From assembly GCF_900497805.2 (NCBI RefSeq), contig NW_020940358.1, positions 22,480,200 through 22,544,199 on the forward strand: a DNA stretch of 64,000 nucleotides. Reading direction: 5' to 3'. Origin of the DNA: Vombatus ursinus (lineage: Eukaryota; Chordata; Mammalia; Diprotodontia; Vombatidae). A program made the position numbers and the translations under genes. A model generated the notes under the pieces. The model had not been told where the DNA came from. It did no database searches and was given only the letters and a program-made list of their open reading frames with translations. Below, one piece after another: positions 62,123-64,000 of this stretch (positions are counted from its first letter, which is position 1; each line of letters starts with the position of its first letter).

Positions 62123-62638
62123 TTAATTGGTCTCCTCTCCTCAAGTTTATTCCTCTTCAAATCATATTCCACATAGCCTCCAAAGTAATTTTCCTAAAGT
62201 TCAGGTATGGTCATGATATCTATCTGCCCAATAAACTCCGGCAGCTCCTTTTGCCTCAATATAAAATCAAATATAAATTCTTTTTGATATTCAATTTCTT
62301 TACAACCTCTTCTTCCCTTTCTACTCTCCTTACACATTACACCCCTCTCCGAACTCTACAATCTTATGACTCTACAATACAAAGCTGGCCTACTCAGCAT
62401 TCTACATACAGGATGCTACATCTCCCATCACTGGCTTTGCACCAAGTGACTCCTTTGCCAGGGATAAACTCCTGCCTTACTTTGGCCTTTTGGAATCCCT
62501 GGTTTCCTTTAAGATTAACCAAAGGGCCTTTCTACAAGTGGTCGTTCCTGATCCCCCAAAGCTGCTAATGCACTAACCCCCAAAACTATCTTGAATTAAT
62601 TTTTCACATATTATTAGTATATTGTAACTTTTATTTCA

Positions 62639-62659
62639 TATATATATATATATATATAT
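62639..62659. repeat. (TA)n microsatellite
   Basis: TA run of about 21 bp at the L2/L1 junction. Confidence 0.9.
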
Positions 62660-62676
62660 GTAAATTAGCCTGTTCC

Positions 62677-63654
62677 AGGCAGTTTTCAAATGAAGAGTTG
62701 GATCTATAATCATATGAAAAAATGCTCTAAATCTCTATTGATTGGAGAAATGCAAATTAAAACAACTCTGAGGTACCACCTCACACCTATCAGATTGGCT
62801 AACATAACAGAAAAGGAAAATGATAAATGTTGAGAGGATGTGGGAAGATTAGAACACTAAAGCACTGTTGGCCGAGTTGTGAACTGATCCAACCATTCCA
62901 GAGAGCAATTTGGAACTTTGCCTAAAGAGCTATCAAACTGTGATCCAGAAAGATCACTACTGGGTCTATATCACAAAGAGATCCTCCCAAAAGGGAAAAG
63001 GACCTATTATTATTTATGGCAAAAATTATTTAGAGCAGCTCTTTTGTGGTGGCAAAGAATTGGAAATTGGAAATTGAGGGGCTGTCCTAATTGGGGAATG
63101 GCTGAACAAACTCTGGTATATGATTGTAATGGAATACTATTGTGCTATAAGAAATGACGAGCAGAATGATTTCAGAAAAACCTAGAAAGACTTACATGAA
63201 ATGATGCAAAATGAAGTGAGCAGAAACACGAGAACATCATACACAGTAAGAGCAACATTGTGCGATGACCAACTGTGAATGACTTAGCCGTTCTAGGCAG
63301 TACAATTATCCAAGACAGTTCCAAAGGACTCATGATGAAAAATGCTACCCATATCCAGAGAAAGGACTGATGGAGTCTGGATGTAGATGAAGCATACTAT
63401 TTTTCACTTTATTTTGTGTGTGTGTGTGTGGTTTTTTTTCCTTTGAGTCTGTCTTCTTTCACAACATGACTAATATGGAAATATGTCTTGCGTGATTGCA
63501 CATTTATAACCTATATAAAATTGCTTACTGTCTCAGGGAAGGGGGAGGTGAGAGAGGGAGGGAGAAAATCTGGAACTCAAAAATTTTTTAAAAATGAATG
63601 TTAAAAATTGTCTTTACTTGTAATTAGGAAAAATAAAATATTATTTAATTTTTT
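62677..63654 (+). mobile_element. 5'-truncated L1 LINE with 16-bp target duplication
   Basis: 'gagaaatgcaaattaaaaca', 'ggtaccacctcacacctatc', 'tcagattggctaacataaca', 'gcagctcttttgtggtggca', 'ggaatactattgtgctataa' and an A-rich tail give about 978 bp of the marsupial-type L1 3' region. 'taaattagcctgttcc' is exact at 62661-62676 and 63655-63670. A (TG)n run lies at about 63415-63430. The overlapping 1591-type segment of the L1 at 10591 aligns with its second half. Confidence 0.95.
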
Positions 63655-63794
63655 TAAATTAGCCTGTTCCTCCCACTGCCCCAGTTAAAAAAAAAAAGTC
63701 CTTCAATATATATCTACATAGTCTAGCAAAGTAAATTCCCACATTAGCCATATCTAAAAATGTATGTCTTTCTCCATTTTTTAAATCTATCACC

Positions 63795-64000
63795 TCTCAG
63801 ATACCTAGGTGGTATAGTGGGTAAAGTGCTGGCCACGTAGGCAGGAAGATCTGAATTCAAACTCAGACACTTACTAGCTTTATGACCCTGGGCAAGTCAT
63901 TTAACCTTTGTCTGCCTCAGTTTCCTCAATTGTAAAATGGGGATCATAATAGCACTTACCTCCCAGAGTTGTGAGGATCAAATGAGATAATATTTGTAAA
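63795..64000 (+). mobile_element. MIR-type SINE, sense, runs off the window
   Basis: 'tacctaggtggtatagtggg', 'gatctgaattcaaactcaga', 'gcctcagtttcctcaattgt' and 'gaggatcaaatgagataata'. It is near full length. Confidence 0.95.

Larger units (their letters stand above)
61660..62640 (+). mobile_element. L2-clade LINE, sense, split by nested SINEs
   Basis: 'gactattgcaacaacctcct' (61663-61682) is the LDYCN-encoding block. The next L2 block, 'attaattggtctcctctcct', lies at 62123, after two nested SINEs. From there 'caaagtaattttcctaaagt', 'ataaactccggcagctcctt' and 'ctggtttcctttaagattaa' follow RT C-terminal order. The 155-codon frame at 62101-62568 is within this L2. A further L1 sits at 62677. Confidence 0.85.

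Noticed and set aside
62101-62568. 155-codon plus-strand frame
   Set aside because: It lies in a decayed L2 reverse-transcriptase region, in part out of the original frame.
1-64000. A novel coded system (defence, toxin or biosynthetic cluster)
   Set aside because: No set of intact genes is present; the window is repeat-dominated non-coding vertebrate DNA.

Overview
The window looks like intergenic or deep-intronic DNA from a marsupial. It is AT-rich and CpG-poor, and it is packed with tRNA-headed CORE-SINEs (MIR/Ther type), poly(A)-tailed marsupial SINEs (WSINE1-like), SINEs with a Bov-B/RTE-like tail (MAR1-like), L2- and L3/CR1-clade LINEs, and 5'-truncated L1s with the marsupial-type 3' end. 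I found no convincing protein-coding gene, exon, functional RNA gene or CRISPR array. All long open frames lie in repeats, low-complexity tracts or unconserved sequence.

Layout. 0-9.7 kb: scattered MIRs, an antisense L3/CR1 piece, a 7SL RNA retropseudogene (about 785-921) and a probable solo LTR (about 6.9-7.34 kb). 9.7-11.5 kb: an antisense L2 broken by an unclassified ~195-bp repeat, followed by a 654-bp L1 with a perfect 21-bp target duplication. 12-27.8 kb: MIR, L2 and L3 fragments, an old L1 ORF2 piece, and repeat-poor stretches. 27.8-30.5 kb: a SINE with a duplicated head, then a 2.3-kb antisense L2 carrying reverse-transcriptase remnants. 31-38.3 kb: MIRs, a Tigger/pogo-type MITE inside an L2 tail, a hAT MITE, L3 pieces, and a tandem array of a ~35-bp unit. 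38.4-39.2 kb: repeat-poor.

42.1-46.3 kb holds the best LINE copy: an L2-clade element with endonuclease, reverse-transcriptase and 3' tail remnants, interrupted by two hAT elements, a Bov-B-tailed SINE and a ~400-bp unclassified insert. 46.3-47.0 kb is repeat-poor and relatively CpG-rich. 48-56.8 kb: an L3 split by a SINE, a second tandem array of the ~35-bp unit split by a SINE, a 284-bp hAT element with its target duplication, and a second copy of the unclassified ~195-bp repeat. 59.0-61.1 kb: a 347-bp polypurine tract, a CT/CA microsatellite and a 23-G run. 61.6-63.7 kb: a nest of four elements (SINE inside SINE inside L2, with an L1 further along the same L2).

There are no operons or gene networks to describe. 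The biological content is layered transposon history, with nested insertions giving relative ages, plus a few repeat-poor segments that could be conserved non-coding DNA. Family names rest on remembered consensus features; boundaries are approximate unless a target-site duplication is given.
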